The notes beneath the pieces were generated by a model. That model saw only the letters and a program-made list of their open reading frames with translations. It ran no database searches and was not told where the DNA came from. From positions 97,313 to 161,312 of the forward strand of contig PBLF01000018.1 of NCBI GenBank assembly GCA_002722295.1: a stretch of DNA of 64,000 bases. Reading direction: 5' to 3'. Each line of letters opens with the position of its first letter. The stretch's first letter is position 1. The position numbers and the translations under genes were made by a program. Origin of the DNA: Stappia sp. GTDB taxonomy: Bacteria > Pseudomonadota > Alphaproteobacteria > Rhizobiales > Stappiaceae. Positions 28,420-37,136 of this stretch are shown here, piece by piece.

Positions 28420-29514
28420 TCAGTCGACCGGGTCGAGAGCCTTGCAGTCGGCGGCCGCCCACCCGATTTCGACCATCTGGCCGACGCTCAGGTCGCGCTT
28501 TTCGCCGCGATTGCGGACCTTGACGACAAACTCGTTGTTGCCGGCAACCGCCATGCGCACGCGGATGTGGTCGCCGAGATAGATCATCTCCTCGATGCGG
28601 CCCTTGACGAGGTTGTCCATGGACTCGTTCGTGTCGAACTCGACACGCTCGGGACGCAGCGAAATGGTCGTCCGCGATCCCACGCCGCCGATGTTCACGG
28701 CTTCCGCCTTGAGCATCGTGCCGTCATCGAGCTTCACGTCGCACGAGCTGCCCGAGACCTCGGTGACCGTTCCGGAGAGCTTGTTGTTCTCGCCGATGAA
28801 CTGGGCCACGAACGAGTTCTGCGGCGTCTCGTAAAGCTCGTCCGGACGGGAGAGCTGCTGGATCACGCCGTCGTTGAACACCGCGACCCGGTCCGACATG
28901 GTCAGGGCCTCGGTCTGGTCGTGGGTCACATAGACGATCGAGACGCCGATGTTCTCGTGGATGTGCTTGATCTCGTACTGCATCTGCTCGCGCAGCTGCT
29001 TGTCGAGGGCACCAAGCGGCTCGTCCATGAGAACCAGCTCCGGCTCGAACACCAGCGCGCGGGCAACCGCCACGCGCTGCTGCTGGCCACCCGAAAGCTG
29101 GGCCGGCCGGCGCGAACCGAACGCGCCGAGCTCGACCATCTCCAGGGCCCGCTTCACCTTCTCTTCCTGTTCCGCCTTGCCCATGCCGCGAACCTGCAGC
29201 GGGAAGGCCAGGTTTTCCGCCACGCTCATGTGCGGAAAGAGGGCGTAGTTCTGGAACACCATGCCGATGCCGCGCTTGTGCGGGGGCACGTTGTTGATCG
29301 GGCTTTCGTTGAGGAAGATCTCGCCGTGCGTCGCCGGCTCGAACCCCGCCAGCATCATCAGGCAGGTGGTCTTGCCCGATCCGGACGGCCCCAGCATGGT
29401 GAGGAATTCGCCCGGCGGCATGTCGAGGTTTAGATTTTTGACGACGAGGGTTTCCCCGTCATAGCTTTTCTGAACATTTTCGTAGCGGACGGAGGCGCCC
29501 CTGGCTTCTGACAT
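28420..29514 (-). CDS. ABC transporter ATP-binding protein, PotA type
   Basis: The 364-residue ATPase has Walker [11 protein letters not shown]-loop [12 protein letters not shown], signature [15 protein letters not shown], Walker [14 protein letters not shown] and switch His in THDQTEA, followed by a C-terminal TOBE domain (about 280-360). It energises the PotBC-type permeases from the cytoplasmic side. It is the first gene of the transporter unit; AGGGG at 29524-29520 on the minus strand serves as ribosome site and is preceded by an unusual T-rich tract. Confidence 0.95.
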   Translation of the reverse strand: MSEARGASVRYENVQKSYDGETLVVKNLNLDMPPGEFLTMLGPSGSGKTTCLMMLAGFEPATHGEIFLNESPINNVPPHKRGIGMVFQNYALFPHMSVAENLAFPLQVRGMGKAEQEEKVKRALEMVELGAFGSRRPAQLSGGQQQRVAVARALVFEPELVLMDEPLGALDKQLREQMQYEIKHIHENIGVSIVYVTHDQTEALTMSDRVAVFNDGVIQQLSRPDELYETPQNSFVAQFIGENNKLSGTVTEVSGSSCDVKLDDGTMLKAEAVNIGGVGSRTTISLRPERVEFDTNESMDNLVKGRIEEMIYLGDHIRVRMAVAGNNEFVVKVRNRGEKRDLSVGQMVEIGWAAADCKALDPVD

Positions 29515-29852
29515 CTATACCCCTAAGAAAAAAACAAAAAGGGGCAGTCAGCCGCGCCAATAAATGGCCGGTTTATCATGCTGTCCCCTCTGTGCCGCTC
29601 TTCCGAACTCTTGTCGATCCGGTTCAAGCCCTGTCATTGCGTTAAGCTAAGCAAAATATGAGGCACATTGGAAGGGGGGCTGTGAAAAAAATGTGGCGGC
29701 CTGTAATGCCAAGGTCTCTGAGACTGCTTGGAAATTGGGCTTTCCGCGTGTTTTTTGGTCATGCAACGACGTCGGGTCGGCGCAAATTGAATGCGCCGAC
29801 CTCAGTGTTTTTCATCTTTCGTTTTGCAAGGTCGTTTCTAAACTTGCGAAAA
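29515..29852. other. Non-coding gap upstream of the PotA-type gene, relatively AT-rich
   Basis: This 338-bp stretch is visibly richer in A and T than its surroundings. It has a T-rich run just before the ATPase ribosome site (29525-29540 on the minus strand) and a perfect 10-bp hairpin GGTCGGCGCA/TGCGCCGACC at 29775-29801 about 50 bp past the methyltransferase stop codon, without a T run on that strand. The promoter of the transporter genes probably lies here, but I could not fix -35 and -10 boxes. Confidence 0.6.
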
Positions 29853-31391
29853 CTATACGTTGCTGTCCGGAAATTCTTCTTTTCTTCGGGACATGAACGA
29901 AATGAGGGCTTCATCGATGACGGGGTCGAGCGAAGGAGGCTCGTAGGCCGCAAGCGTTTGCTTCCACTTGCGATTCGCTCTCCAGGCCGCATCGAGGCCG
30001 CCGTCGGCGGTCCATTGCTCGAAGGAATTGTTGTCGGCGATCTCCGAGCGGAAGAACGCGCTCTCGAAATTGCGCTGCGTGTGAGCCGCGCCCAGGAAGT
30101 GTCCGCCCGGACCGACCTCGGCGAGGGCGTCCATCGCCTGGGCTTCCTCGCTCAGGTCGATGCCCTTCGCCAGGACATGCATCATGCCAAGCTGGTCGCA
30201 GTCCATGACGAATTTCTCGTAGGAGGAACACAGCCCGCCCTCCAGCCAGCCGGCGGCATGGAGGCAGAAGTTGACGCCTGCAAGCAGGGTCGCGGTGATG
30301 GTCTGTGTCGATTCCTGTGCCGCCTGGGCGTCGGGCACCTTGGAGGAGGTGAACGAGCCGCCGGAGCGGAACGGCAGACCGGCCCGGCGTGCGAGCTTGG
30401 CCGCGCCGTTGAGCAGCAGCGTGCCCTCGGGTGATCCGAACGTCGGCGCGCCGGACTGCATCGAGATGGAGGACACGAAGGCGCCGAACACCACGGGCGC
30501 TCCCGGGCGCACCAACTGGGTCAGCGCGCAGCCGGCCAGCGCTTCCGCCAGCACCTGCGCGAGCGTTCCCGCCACCGTGACCGGGCTCATCGCGCCGGCA
30601 AGGATGAAGGGTGAGACGATGCACGCCTGGTTGGCCGCTGCATAGACCTTGAGCGCGCCGAGCATGGTCGCGTCGAACACGAGCGGCGAGTTGGCGTTGA
30701 TGAGCTGGATCATCACGCAGTTCTGGTCGACGAAGTCCTCGCCGAAGACCAGTTTCGCCATCTCCACGCTGTCCTGCGCGCGCTCGGGCGCCGTCACGGA
30801 CCCCATGAACGGCTTGTCCGAGTATTTCAGGTGCGCGTAGACCATGTCGAAGTGCCGCTTGTTCACCGGCAGGTCGACGGGCTCGCACACGGTGCCGCCC
30901 GAGTGGTGCAGCCAGGGCGAGGCGTAGGCGAGCTTCACGAAATTGCGGAAGTCCTCGATGGTGCCGTAGCGCCGGCCGCGATCGAGATCGGTGACGAAGG
31001 GCGGGCCGTAGACCGGCGCGAAGATCGTGTTGTCGCCGCCGATCTCGACGGAGCGCGCCGGATTGCGGGCATGCTGCGTGAAGGTCCGGGGCGCGGTCTT
31101 GACCAGTTCGCGCAGCATTCCCTTGGGAAAGCGCACGCGCTCGCCGTCGACCTCGGCGCCAGCCTTGCGCCAGATCTCGAGCGTCTCGGGATCATCCCGG
31201 AACTCGATGCCGATCTCGGCCAGAAGCCGGTCGGCGTTGGCCTCGATGATCTCCGCGCCTTCATCGCTCAGGAAGTCGAGAAGCGGAATGTTGCGCGTGA
31301 TGTAGGGCGCCGAGGCCCCGCCGGAGGAGCGCCGGCGTTCCGTTCTGGCGGCGCGCCCCCTGCGGCCCGCACGTGTTTCTGTATCGCTCAT
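29853..31391 (-). CDS. MttB-superfamily (non-pyrrolysine) corrinoid methyltransferase
   Basis: The 512-residue protein belongs to the trimethylamine methyltransferase superfamily (PF06253): NADRLLAEIGIEF, GGDNTIFAPVYGPPFVTDLD, SDKPFMGSVT and a TIM-barrel body. No internal amber codon occurs, so it is a non-pyrrolysine member like glycine betaine methyltransferase MtgB; it would move a methyl group from a quaternary amine to the Co(I) corrinoid protein (43181-43888). Its first 30 residues are an Arg-rich tail (AGRRGRAARTERRRSSGG), a feature shared by other enzymes of this cluster. The start at 31391 is preferred over a longer frame. The substrate is unknown; glycine betaine, proline betaine and carnitine are candidates. 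Confidence 0.9.
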   Translation of the reverse strand: MSDTETRAGRRGRAARTERRRSSGGASAPYITRNIPLLDFLSDEGAEIIEANADRLLAEIGIEFRDDPETLEIWRKAGAEVDGERVRFPKGMLRELVKTAPRTFTQHARNPARSVEIGGDNTIFAPVYGPPFVTDLDRGRRYGTIEDFRNFVKLAYASPWLHHSGGTVCEPVDLPVNKRHFDMVYAHLKYSDKPFMGSVTAPERAQDSVEMAKLVFGEDFVDQNCVMIQLINANSPLVFDATMLGALKVYAAANQACIVSPFILAGAMSPVTVAGTLAQVLAEALAGCALTQLVRPGAPVVFGAFVSSISMQSGAPTFGSPEGTLLLNGAAKLARRAGLPFRSGGSFTSSKVPDAQAAQESTQTITATLLAGVNFCLHAAGWLEGGLCSSYEKFVMDCDQLGMMHVLAKGIDLSEEAQAMDALAEVGPGGHFLGAAHTQRNFESAFFRSEIADNNSFEQWTADGGLDAAWRANRKWKQTLAAYEPPSLDPVIDEALISFMSRRKEEFPDSNV

Positions 31392-31889
31392 GCCTGGCCA
31401 GCCTTTTCCCTGGTTCCTCCCTCCGCGCCTGGCGGACCGGGAGCCGGTGACAGTCCGCGTCACTGTGCGCCTGTGCCTGCGAACCCTGTCGCGCGAAAGC
31501 GTCGTCGGGTTCTCTAAAAGCGTCATGCGTCATGGGAGGTTGCGGCCGGTGCGTTGCCGGACGTGGCAGCCGGGCCGGGATGTGTCGCACGAAGGCAAGG
31601 CCGGCCGGCGGTGGAATGCGGCGGAATGTGACGGACGCGCCGCCACTTCGTTCTTCGCGAAAGGCGTTTTTGGATGAAGCGTGTCGTGGCGGTGATGCCG
31701 CGATGACGCAATCAGGCTACCGGCCCCCGCGCCGGGTGGCGATACTGCGCGGCGAGGGGACGCGTCAGGCGGCCGCCCGCGGGAGCGGACGGGCACGTTG
31801 GGCGTCCCGCCAAGATCCGTCGCGGACGGTCATGACGGGCGGTGGCCGGCGGGATCGCGGCCGCCGTTTCCAGGCAAGAGGGATGAAGT
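31392..31889. other. Divergent intergenic region, no gene seen
   Basis: This 498-bp region separates the divergent methyltransferase and flavoprotein genes and should hold promoters for both. Frames crossing it are Arg-rich and show no family likeness. I found no strong palindrome or recognisable operator. A ribosome site (GAGGGA, 31878-31883) belongs to the flavoprotein gene. Confidence 0.6.
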
Positions 31890-34451
31890 ATGTCAGCGTT
31901 TCCTGACAAGGCACAGATCGTCATCGTCGGCCTCGGCGGCATCGTCGGCGCCTCGGTCGCGCACCACCTGATCGAGCGCGGCTGGACCGACATCGTCGGC
32001 ATCGACAAGTCCGGCATCCCCACCGACATCGGTTCGACGGCGCATGCCTCCGACTTCTGCTACACGACCAGCCACGACTTCCTGTCGACCTGGACGTCGC
32101 TCTACTCGGTGGATTTCTTCGACCGCATGGGCCACTACCGGCGCATCGGCGGCATCGAGGTCGCGCGCACGGGCGATGACGCCTGGATGGAGGAGATCAA
32201 GCGCAAGGTTACCTCCGGCCGTGCTTTCGGCACGCGCGCGCATCTCGTCACCCCGGCGGAAATCAAGGAGATGTTCCCCCTCATCGAGGAGGACCAGATC
32301 CAGGGCGGCCTGTTCGATCCCGATGCCGGCCTCGTGGTGCCGCGCTCGCAGACCGTCGCCGGCAAGCTGGTCGACGAGGGCGAAAAGACCGGGAAGCTCA
32401 AGGCTTTCGCCAACACGCCGGCGCAGTCCCTGCTTGTCGGGGAGGGGCGCATCAAGCGCGTTGTCACCCATCGCGGCACCATCATGGCCGATCACGTGAT
32501 CGTCTGCGCGGGCCTGTGGGGCCGCCTGATCGCGGAGATGGTCGGCGAGGACCTGCCCGTGATGCCTGTCGATCATCCGCTGACGTTCTTCGGGCCGTTC
32601 AACGAGTTCGAGGGAACGGGGAAGGACATCGGCTATCCGCTGCTGCGCGACCAGGGCAATTCCGCCTACATGCGCGACACCGGCGATCCGAAGACCACCG
32701 AGGGTGGCCAGATCGAGTGGGGCTACTACGAGACGACGCATCCGCGCATGTGCCACCCCCGCGACCTGCAGGAAAAGCACGAGGCGCGCCTCTCGCCCTC
32801 GCAGCGCGATCTCGAGATGGAGCAGGTCATCGAGCCGCTCGAGCGCGCCATGGAACTTACGCCGATCCTGGCGGAACTCGGCTACAACGAGGGCCATTCC
32901 TTCAACGGCTTGTTGCAGGTTTCCGCCGCCGGCGGCCCGTCCTGCGGCGAGAGCCAGAAGGTGCGCGGTCTTTGGTACTGCGTCGCCATCTGGGTCAAGG
33001 ACGGACCAGGTTTCGGCAAGCTGATCGCTGACTGGATCACGGACGGACGCACGGAGATCGACCACGCGGCCATCGATTATTCGCGCTTCTACGGCCACCA
33101 GCTCGAGGAGTCGTTCATCGAGGGGCGCTGCTACGAGGCGGCGCAGAAGATCTACTTCCCCGCGATCCACCCGCGTGAGCCCTATGCAAGCGCGCGCGGC
33201 GTCAAGCGTTCGCCCTTTTACGAGCGTGAGGTGGAGCTCGGCGGCCATTTCATGGAGCTGGGCGGCTGGGAGCGCGCCCACGGCTACGCGGCCAACGAAC
33301 ACCTTCTCGAGACCTATGGCGACCGGGTGCCGCTGCGCGAGAACGAGTGGGACAGCCGTCATTTCTGGCGCGTGTCCAACGCCGAGCACCTCGCCATGAG
33401 CGACGATTGCGGGCTCATCAACCTCTCGCACTTCTACATGTTCGACGTCGAGGGGCCCGACCATGTGGAACTGCTCGAATGGCTGTGCGCGGCGAAGATC
33501 GGCGGTGACGGCAACATCGGCAAGGGCATCTACACCCATTTCCTCGACGACGAGGGCATGGTGCGCGCCGACCTGACCGTCTTCCGCATGGCGGACCGCT
33601 GCCGCATCGTCGACGGCGCCGACGCCGGACCGCGCGACTTCCACTACGTGAAGCGTGTCGCGCAGGACAAGGGCTTCGACGTTACGGTCACAGATGTCAG
33701 CGAGAAGTTCACCACCATCGGCATCTGGGGGCCGAACGCCCGCGAGAACCTGAAGAAGGTGGTCGCGGATCCCTCGGCGCTCGATCCGGAGAACTTCCCC
33801 TTCGCGGCGATCCGGCAGATCGAGATCGCGGGCCGCAAGGTCACGGCCCTGCGGCTGTCCTACGTGGGCGAGCAGGGCTGGGAGCTGCACATGGCATATG
33901 ACGACGGCCTTGCGGTCTGGGATGCGCTGCGCGCGCTCGGTGTCATCGCCGTTGGCGTGGAAACCTACGCGAACTCGCGCCGGCTGGAGAAGTCGCTGCG
34001 CCTTCAGAACGCCGACCTTCTGACCCAGTACAACCTCTATGAAGCCGACCTGGCGCGCCCGAAGGTCAAGGAGGCCGACTTCCGCGGCAAGGCGAAGCAT
34101 CTGGAGTATCGCGCCCGCGTGCATCAGCCCGCCATGCTGTGCACGCTCGTCATGACCGACAATGTGGATGCGGCCGGCGTCGCCCGCTATCCCGTCGGAA
34201 CCTTGCCGGTCGTCGATCCCGAGACGGGGAAGACGCTCGTCGACGAGCTTGGCCGCCTGTCCTACACCACGTCCGTGGCCTATGGTCCGACGGTCGGCAG
34301 GAACATCATTCTGGCCTATCTGCCGCATGAGTATGCCCAGGTCGGCCGCAAGCTCTGCGTCGAGTATTTCGCCGAGAGCTTCCCGGTCGAGGTCGCGGGC
34401 GTCGGCTATGCGCCGCTCTACGACCCGCAGAACCTGAAGCCGCGCAGCTGA
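31890..34451 (+). CDS. FAD-dependent, folate-linked N-demethylase of the dimethylglycine dehydrogenase type
   Basis: The 853-residue protein has an N-terminal FAD oxidoreductase domain (VIVGLGGIVGASVAHHLIERG; about 8-370), an FAO middle domain (about 375-430), and a C-terminal aminomethyltransferase domain pair (about 435-840; SYVGEQGWELHM). Members oxidise N-methyl amines such as dimethylglycine or sarcosine and pass the formaldehyde unit to THF. The FAD-site segment is GSTAHASDFC instead of the usual T-x-HAAG pattern; the His that carries covalent FAD in the family is probably still present. It is divergent from the MttB-type gene and followed 19 bp later by a betaine-homocysteine methyltransferase homologue. 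Confidence 0.9.
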   Translation: MSAFPDKAQIVIVGLGGIVGASVAHHLIERGWTDIVGIDKSGIPTDIGSTAHASDFCYTTSHDFLSTWTSLYSVDFFDRMGHYRRIGGIEVARTGDDAWMEEIKRKVTSGRAFGTRAHLVTPAEIKEMFPLIEEDQIQGGLFDPDAGLVVPRSQTVAGKLVDEGEKTGKLKAFANTPAQSLLVGEGRIKRVVTHRGTIMADHVIVCAGLWGRLIAEMVGEDLPVMPVDHPLTFFGPFNEFEGTGKDIGYPLLRDQGNSAYMRDTGDPKTTEGGQIEWGYYETTHPRMCHPRDLQEKHEARLSPSQRDLEMEQVIEPLERAMELTPILAELGYNEGHSFNGLLQVSAAGGPSCGESQKVRGLWYCVAIWVKDGPGFGKLIADWITDGRTEIDHAAIDYSRFYGHQLEESFIEGRCYEAAQKIYFPAIHPREPYASARGVKRSPFYEREVELGGHFMELGGWERAHGYAANEHLLETYGDRVPLRENEWDSRHFWRVSNAEHLAMSDDCGLINLSHFYMFDVEGPDHVELLEWLCAAKIGGDGNIGKGIYTHFLDDEGMVRADLTVFRMADRCRIVDGADAGPRDFHYVKRVAQDKGFDVTVTDVSEKFTTIGIWGPNARENLKKVVADPSALDPENFPFAAIRQIEIAGRKVTALRLSYVGEQGWELHMAYDDGLAVWDALRALGVIAVGVETYANSRRLEKSLRLQNADLLTQYNLYEADLARPKVKEADFRGKAKHLEYRARVHQPAMLCTLVMTDNVDAAGVARYPVGTLPVVDPETGKTLVDELGRLSYTTSVAYGPTVGRNIILAYLPHEYAQVGRKLCVEYFAESFPVEVAGVGYAPLYDPQNLKPRS

Positions 34452-34470
34452 GGTCAGGAAAGGATTTCCG

Positions 34471-35487
34471 ATGAACGCGCTTGAAGCGCTTCTGGCCGAA
34501 AAGGGCACGCTGCTCGCCGACGGGGCGACCGGCACCAACCTGTTCGACATGGGTCTCACGTCCGGCGATCCGCCGGAGGAATGGACGCTCACGCATCCCG
34601 ACCGGATCCGCACGCTGCATCAGCGGTTCGTGGAGGCCGGTTCGGACATCATCCTCACCAACACCTTCGGCGCCAACAGGCACCGCCTCAAACTTCACGG
34701 CATGGAAAATCGCGTGCGTGAACTGAACGCCGCCGCCGCGCGCCTCGCGCGCGAGGTGGCGGACGCGGCCCCGCGCAAGGTGGTCGTGGGCGGTTCCGTC
34801 GGCCCGACGGGCGAACTCTTCGCCCCGCTCGGAGCCCTGACCTTCGACGAGGCGGTGGACGCCTTCGCCGAGCAGGTGGAGGGGCTGAAGGAAGGCGGCG
34901 CGGATGTCGCCTGGATCGAGACCATGTCCGCGCCCGAGGAGATGAAGGCGGCGGCCGAGTCCGCGCATCGCGCGGGAATGCCCTTCGTCGTGACGGCAAG
35001 TTTCGACACGGCCGGGCGCACCATGATGGGCCTCGCGCCGGAAGGGCTTGGCCGGCTCTCGGCGGATTTCGCCTGCGAACCGGTGGCCTATGGCTCGAAC
35101 TGCGGCGTCGGCGCCTCGGACCTTCTCGCCGCCATCCTTGAGATCACCGAGGCCTATCCGCAGGCCGTGGTGGTGGCCAAGGCCAATTGCGGCATCCCGG
35201 TGATCCGGGGCGACGAGGTGGTCTACACGGGCACGCCGGAGCTGATGGGCGACTATGCCCGCCTTGCCGTCGATGTCGGCGCACGCATCATCGGCGGGTG
35301 TTGCGGAACCTCCTTCACGCATCTCGCCGCCATGCGCCAGGCGCTCGATACGCATGAAAAGGGCGAACGCCCCACGGTGGACCAGATCGTGGCACGGCTC
35401 GGCCCGCTCGTCTCTCCGCCCGCGGCCCCCCAGCCGTCCGGGGAGGACGGCGAAAGTGGAGGCCGCCGAAGACGGCGGCGGGGGTGA
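34471..35487 (+). CDS. bmt: Betaine-homocysteine S-methyltransferase family protein
   Basis: The 338-residue TIM-barrel protein has the family opening LLADGATGTNLFDMGL, NTFGANRHRL, and the zinc ligands Cys in YGSNCGVG and the Cys pair in IGGCCGTSF. It would methylate homocysteine to methionine from a betaine, sulfonium or S-methyl donor. The last residues (SGGRRRRRRG) form an Arg tail not needed for the fold and similar to tails on other enzymes of this cluster. It forms a two-gene unit with the flavoprotein gene and could regenerate methionine from the same substrate the corrinoid system uses. Confidence 0.88.
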   Translation: MNALEALLAEKGTLLADGATGTNLFDMGLTSGDPPEEWTLTHPDRIRTLHQRFVEAGSDIILTNTFGANRHRLKLHGMENRVRELNAAAARLAREVADAAPRKVVVGGSVGPTGELFAPLGALTFDEAVDAFAEQVEGLKEGGADVAWIETMSAPEEMKAAAESAHRAGMPFVVTASFDTAGRTMMGLAPEGLGRLSADFACEPVAYGSNCGVGASDLLAAILEITEAYPQAVVVAKANCGIPVIRGDEVVYTGTPELMGDYARLAVDVGARIIGGCCGTSFTHLAAMRQALDTHEKGERPTVDQIVARLGPLVSPPAAPQPSGEDGESGGRRRRRRG

Positions 35488-35489
35488 GG

Positions 35490-36044
35490 TTAGGGGGCCA
35501 CACCCTGGGGAACCGCCGCGCGGACCGTTTCCACCAGTTCCTTCACTGGCCGGCTGCCGTCAACGCGCAGGACCGGAGCGCTCTGGGCTGCGAGCCAGGT
35601 CTCGTGGCGGTCGCGGTTTCGGCCTGAAAAGCCTGGATCATCGTAGCGCGAGGCCCAGTCGGCAAAGGCTGTGTGGATCTCGTGCATGTCGCCGCCCGGA
35701 TCGATGCGCGTTCCATGGCGCTCGCGTTCACGCCGTTTCAGGCGCTCCATGCGCAGCCGGGTCGGCGTTGCCACGAAGACGATGAGGTCGACGCCGTCGA
35801 TCAGCGGATCTCCCCACCCATCGAAGGACCCTGTCAGCACCCAGCCGTCCCCTCCCAGCGCATCGGCGATCAAAGGGAGGCGGTCCACGGGCGGGCGCTT
35901 TCTGGAGAACGGCGGATCGCTCGGAAGCCAGTAGTAGTCATCGACGTCGACGTGAACGGCATCCAGAGCCCTGGCAAGGGCCGAGCCGAGCGTGGTGACG
36001 CCGGCGCAGGAGGCTCCGGTGATGTAGATGCGGGGCGCGCGCAT
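35490..36044 (-). CDS. P-loop NTPase of the adenylate-kinase-like (FlaR-type) group, Walker A Lys absent
   Basis: The 184-residue protein opens MRAPRIYITGASCAGVTTLG, a P-loop position in which the usual GK[ST] is GVT. DVDDYYWLPSDPPFSRKRP follows, then a lid-like Arg-rich segment (RLKRRERERHGTR). Relatives described as AAA-family or adenylate kinase proteins have similar G-x-x-x-x-G-T/V-T loops. It is probably a small nucleotide-dependent kinase of unknown substrate. It ends 2 bp from the bmt stop codon, convergent with it, and is divergent from the VWA gene. Confidence 0.78.
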   Translation of the reverse strand: MRAPRIYITGASCAGVTTLGSALARALDAVHVDVDDYYWLPSDPPFSRKRPPVDRLPLIADALGGDGWVLTGSFDGWGDPLIDGVDLIVFVATPTRLRMERLKRRERERHGTRIDPGGDMHEIHTAFADWASRYDDPGFSGRNRDRHETWLAAQSAPVLRVDGSRPVKELVETVRAAVPQGVAP

Positions 36045-36189
36045 TTGGGCTCCTTTTGGCGGGGGCGGCATCATGCACGGGCGCGAGGTGGTTTCAAACC
36101 CGGGTATCCGGGTGACGCATCGCGCACACGCTTGCGTGATCCGCGCTGTTTCAGGTGGCGCTGGCAGGGACTTTCGTTACCCTTGCGTC

Positions 36190-37119
36190 ATGCTGAAGAT
36201 CGCGCTTTCCCGGTTGATGCGAGCGGGGGCGCCCGTGTCGCGGCGGGCGAGGCATTCCGCACGGGCCGGGATCCTTCCGCTTCTTGTGCTGTGCAGCCTT
36301 GTATCCGCGTCCGCGCAGGAGGGCGATGCAGGCGGCGCCCGGGTCGATGTCGCGCTGGTTCTGGCCGTCGATGTGTCCCGGTCCATGTCGTTCGAGGAGC
36401 TTGCCATCCAGCGCCGGGGCTATGCCGAGGCGATCACCAGCCCCGAGGTGCTGCGGGCGATCTCTCGCGGAGCATACGGGCGGATCGCGGTCACCATCTT
36501 CGAATGGGCCGCGGACACCAGCACCCGCCAACTGGTGCCCTGGACCCTGATCGAGGACGGCGCGGATGCGGCCACGGTCGCCGCCCGCCTGAGGAGGCAG
36601 GACAGCCGGGGCGCGCGGCGAACCTCCATTTCCGGCGCGATCCTGACCGGGATGGCGCTTCTCGAGACCGTGCCCTATCGCGCCGACCGGCTCGTGATCG
36701 ATGTGTCCGGTGACGGGCCGAACAACCAGGGCACGCCGGTCACCGGCGCCCGCGATGCGGCCGTCGCACGCGGCATCGCCATCAACGGCCTGCCGATGAT
36801 GACGTCCGACGGCTTCGGAACCATGTTCTCGATCCCCGACCTCGACGAATACTACCGCCGCTGCGTGGTCGGCGGACCCGCGAGCTTCGTCCTGCCGGTC
36901 GATGGCTGGGACCAGTTCGCCGAGGCCGTGCGCCGCAAGCTCGTTCTGGAGATCGGCGGGCTTGTCCCCCGGCAACCGGGCGACCGTAGAGTCGCATCCG
37001 CAACGGCGGAGGAGGGCGATATCGTGCCGGTCCAGTTCGCGGCGCCCGAGCCCTATGACTGTCTCGTGGGCGAAAAACTCTGGGACCAGCGCCGCTGGCA
37101 GTTCGACGGCGATCGCTGA
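36190..37119 (+). CDS. Exported DUF1194 (von Willebrand factor A-type) protein
   Basis: The 309-residue product has an N-terminal signal sequence (ILPLLVLCSLVSASA, cleavage near residue 43) and a VWA fold: the MIDAS motif DVSRSMS, the conserved Thr/Ser region in RRTSISGAILTG and DVSGDGPNNQG. These features match DUF1194 proteins, which are periplasmic and often sit beside metabolic operons with no known role. The ATG at 36190 fits the signal peptide; the longer frame is unlikely. Confidence 0.85.
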   Translation: MLKIALSRLMRAGAPVSRRARHSARAGILPLLVLCSLVSASAQEGDAGGARVDVALVLAVDVSRSMSFEELAIQRRGYAEAITSPEVLRAISRGAYGRIAVTIFEWAADTSTRQLVPWTLIEDGADAATVAARLRRQDSRGARRTSISGAILTGMALLETVPYRADRLVIDVSGDGPNNQGTPVTGARDAAVARGIAINGLPMMTSDGFGTMFSIPDLDEYYRRCVVGGPASFVLPVDGWDQFAEAVRRKLVLEIGGLVPRQPGDRRVASATAEEGDIVPVQFAAPEPYDCLVGEKLWDQRRWQFDGDR

Positions 37120-37136
37120 GCCGGCCGTGGCCGGCC

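Noticed and set aside
29775..29801. Hairpin GGTCGGCGCA/TGCGCCGACC as terminator of the MttB-type gene
   Set aside because: There is no T run after it on the minus strand; the T-rich stretch lies on the plus-strand side where no gene ends.
29853..29855. Amber (TAG) codon at the end of the MttB-type gene as a possible pyrrolysine site
   Set aside because: The protein is already full length for the superfamily (512 residues), the frame past TAG hits another TAG after four codons, and no pyl genes were seen.
31893..34613. Long open frame on the minus strand (906 codons) opposite the flavoprotein gene, and similar long frames at 1636-3777, 37287-39386, 44986-47823, 47953-50214 and 54497-56884
   Set aside because: Each lies opposite a gene with clear protein motifs, has His/Arg/Asp-rich composition typical of antisense of GC-rich codons and matches no family.
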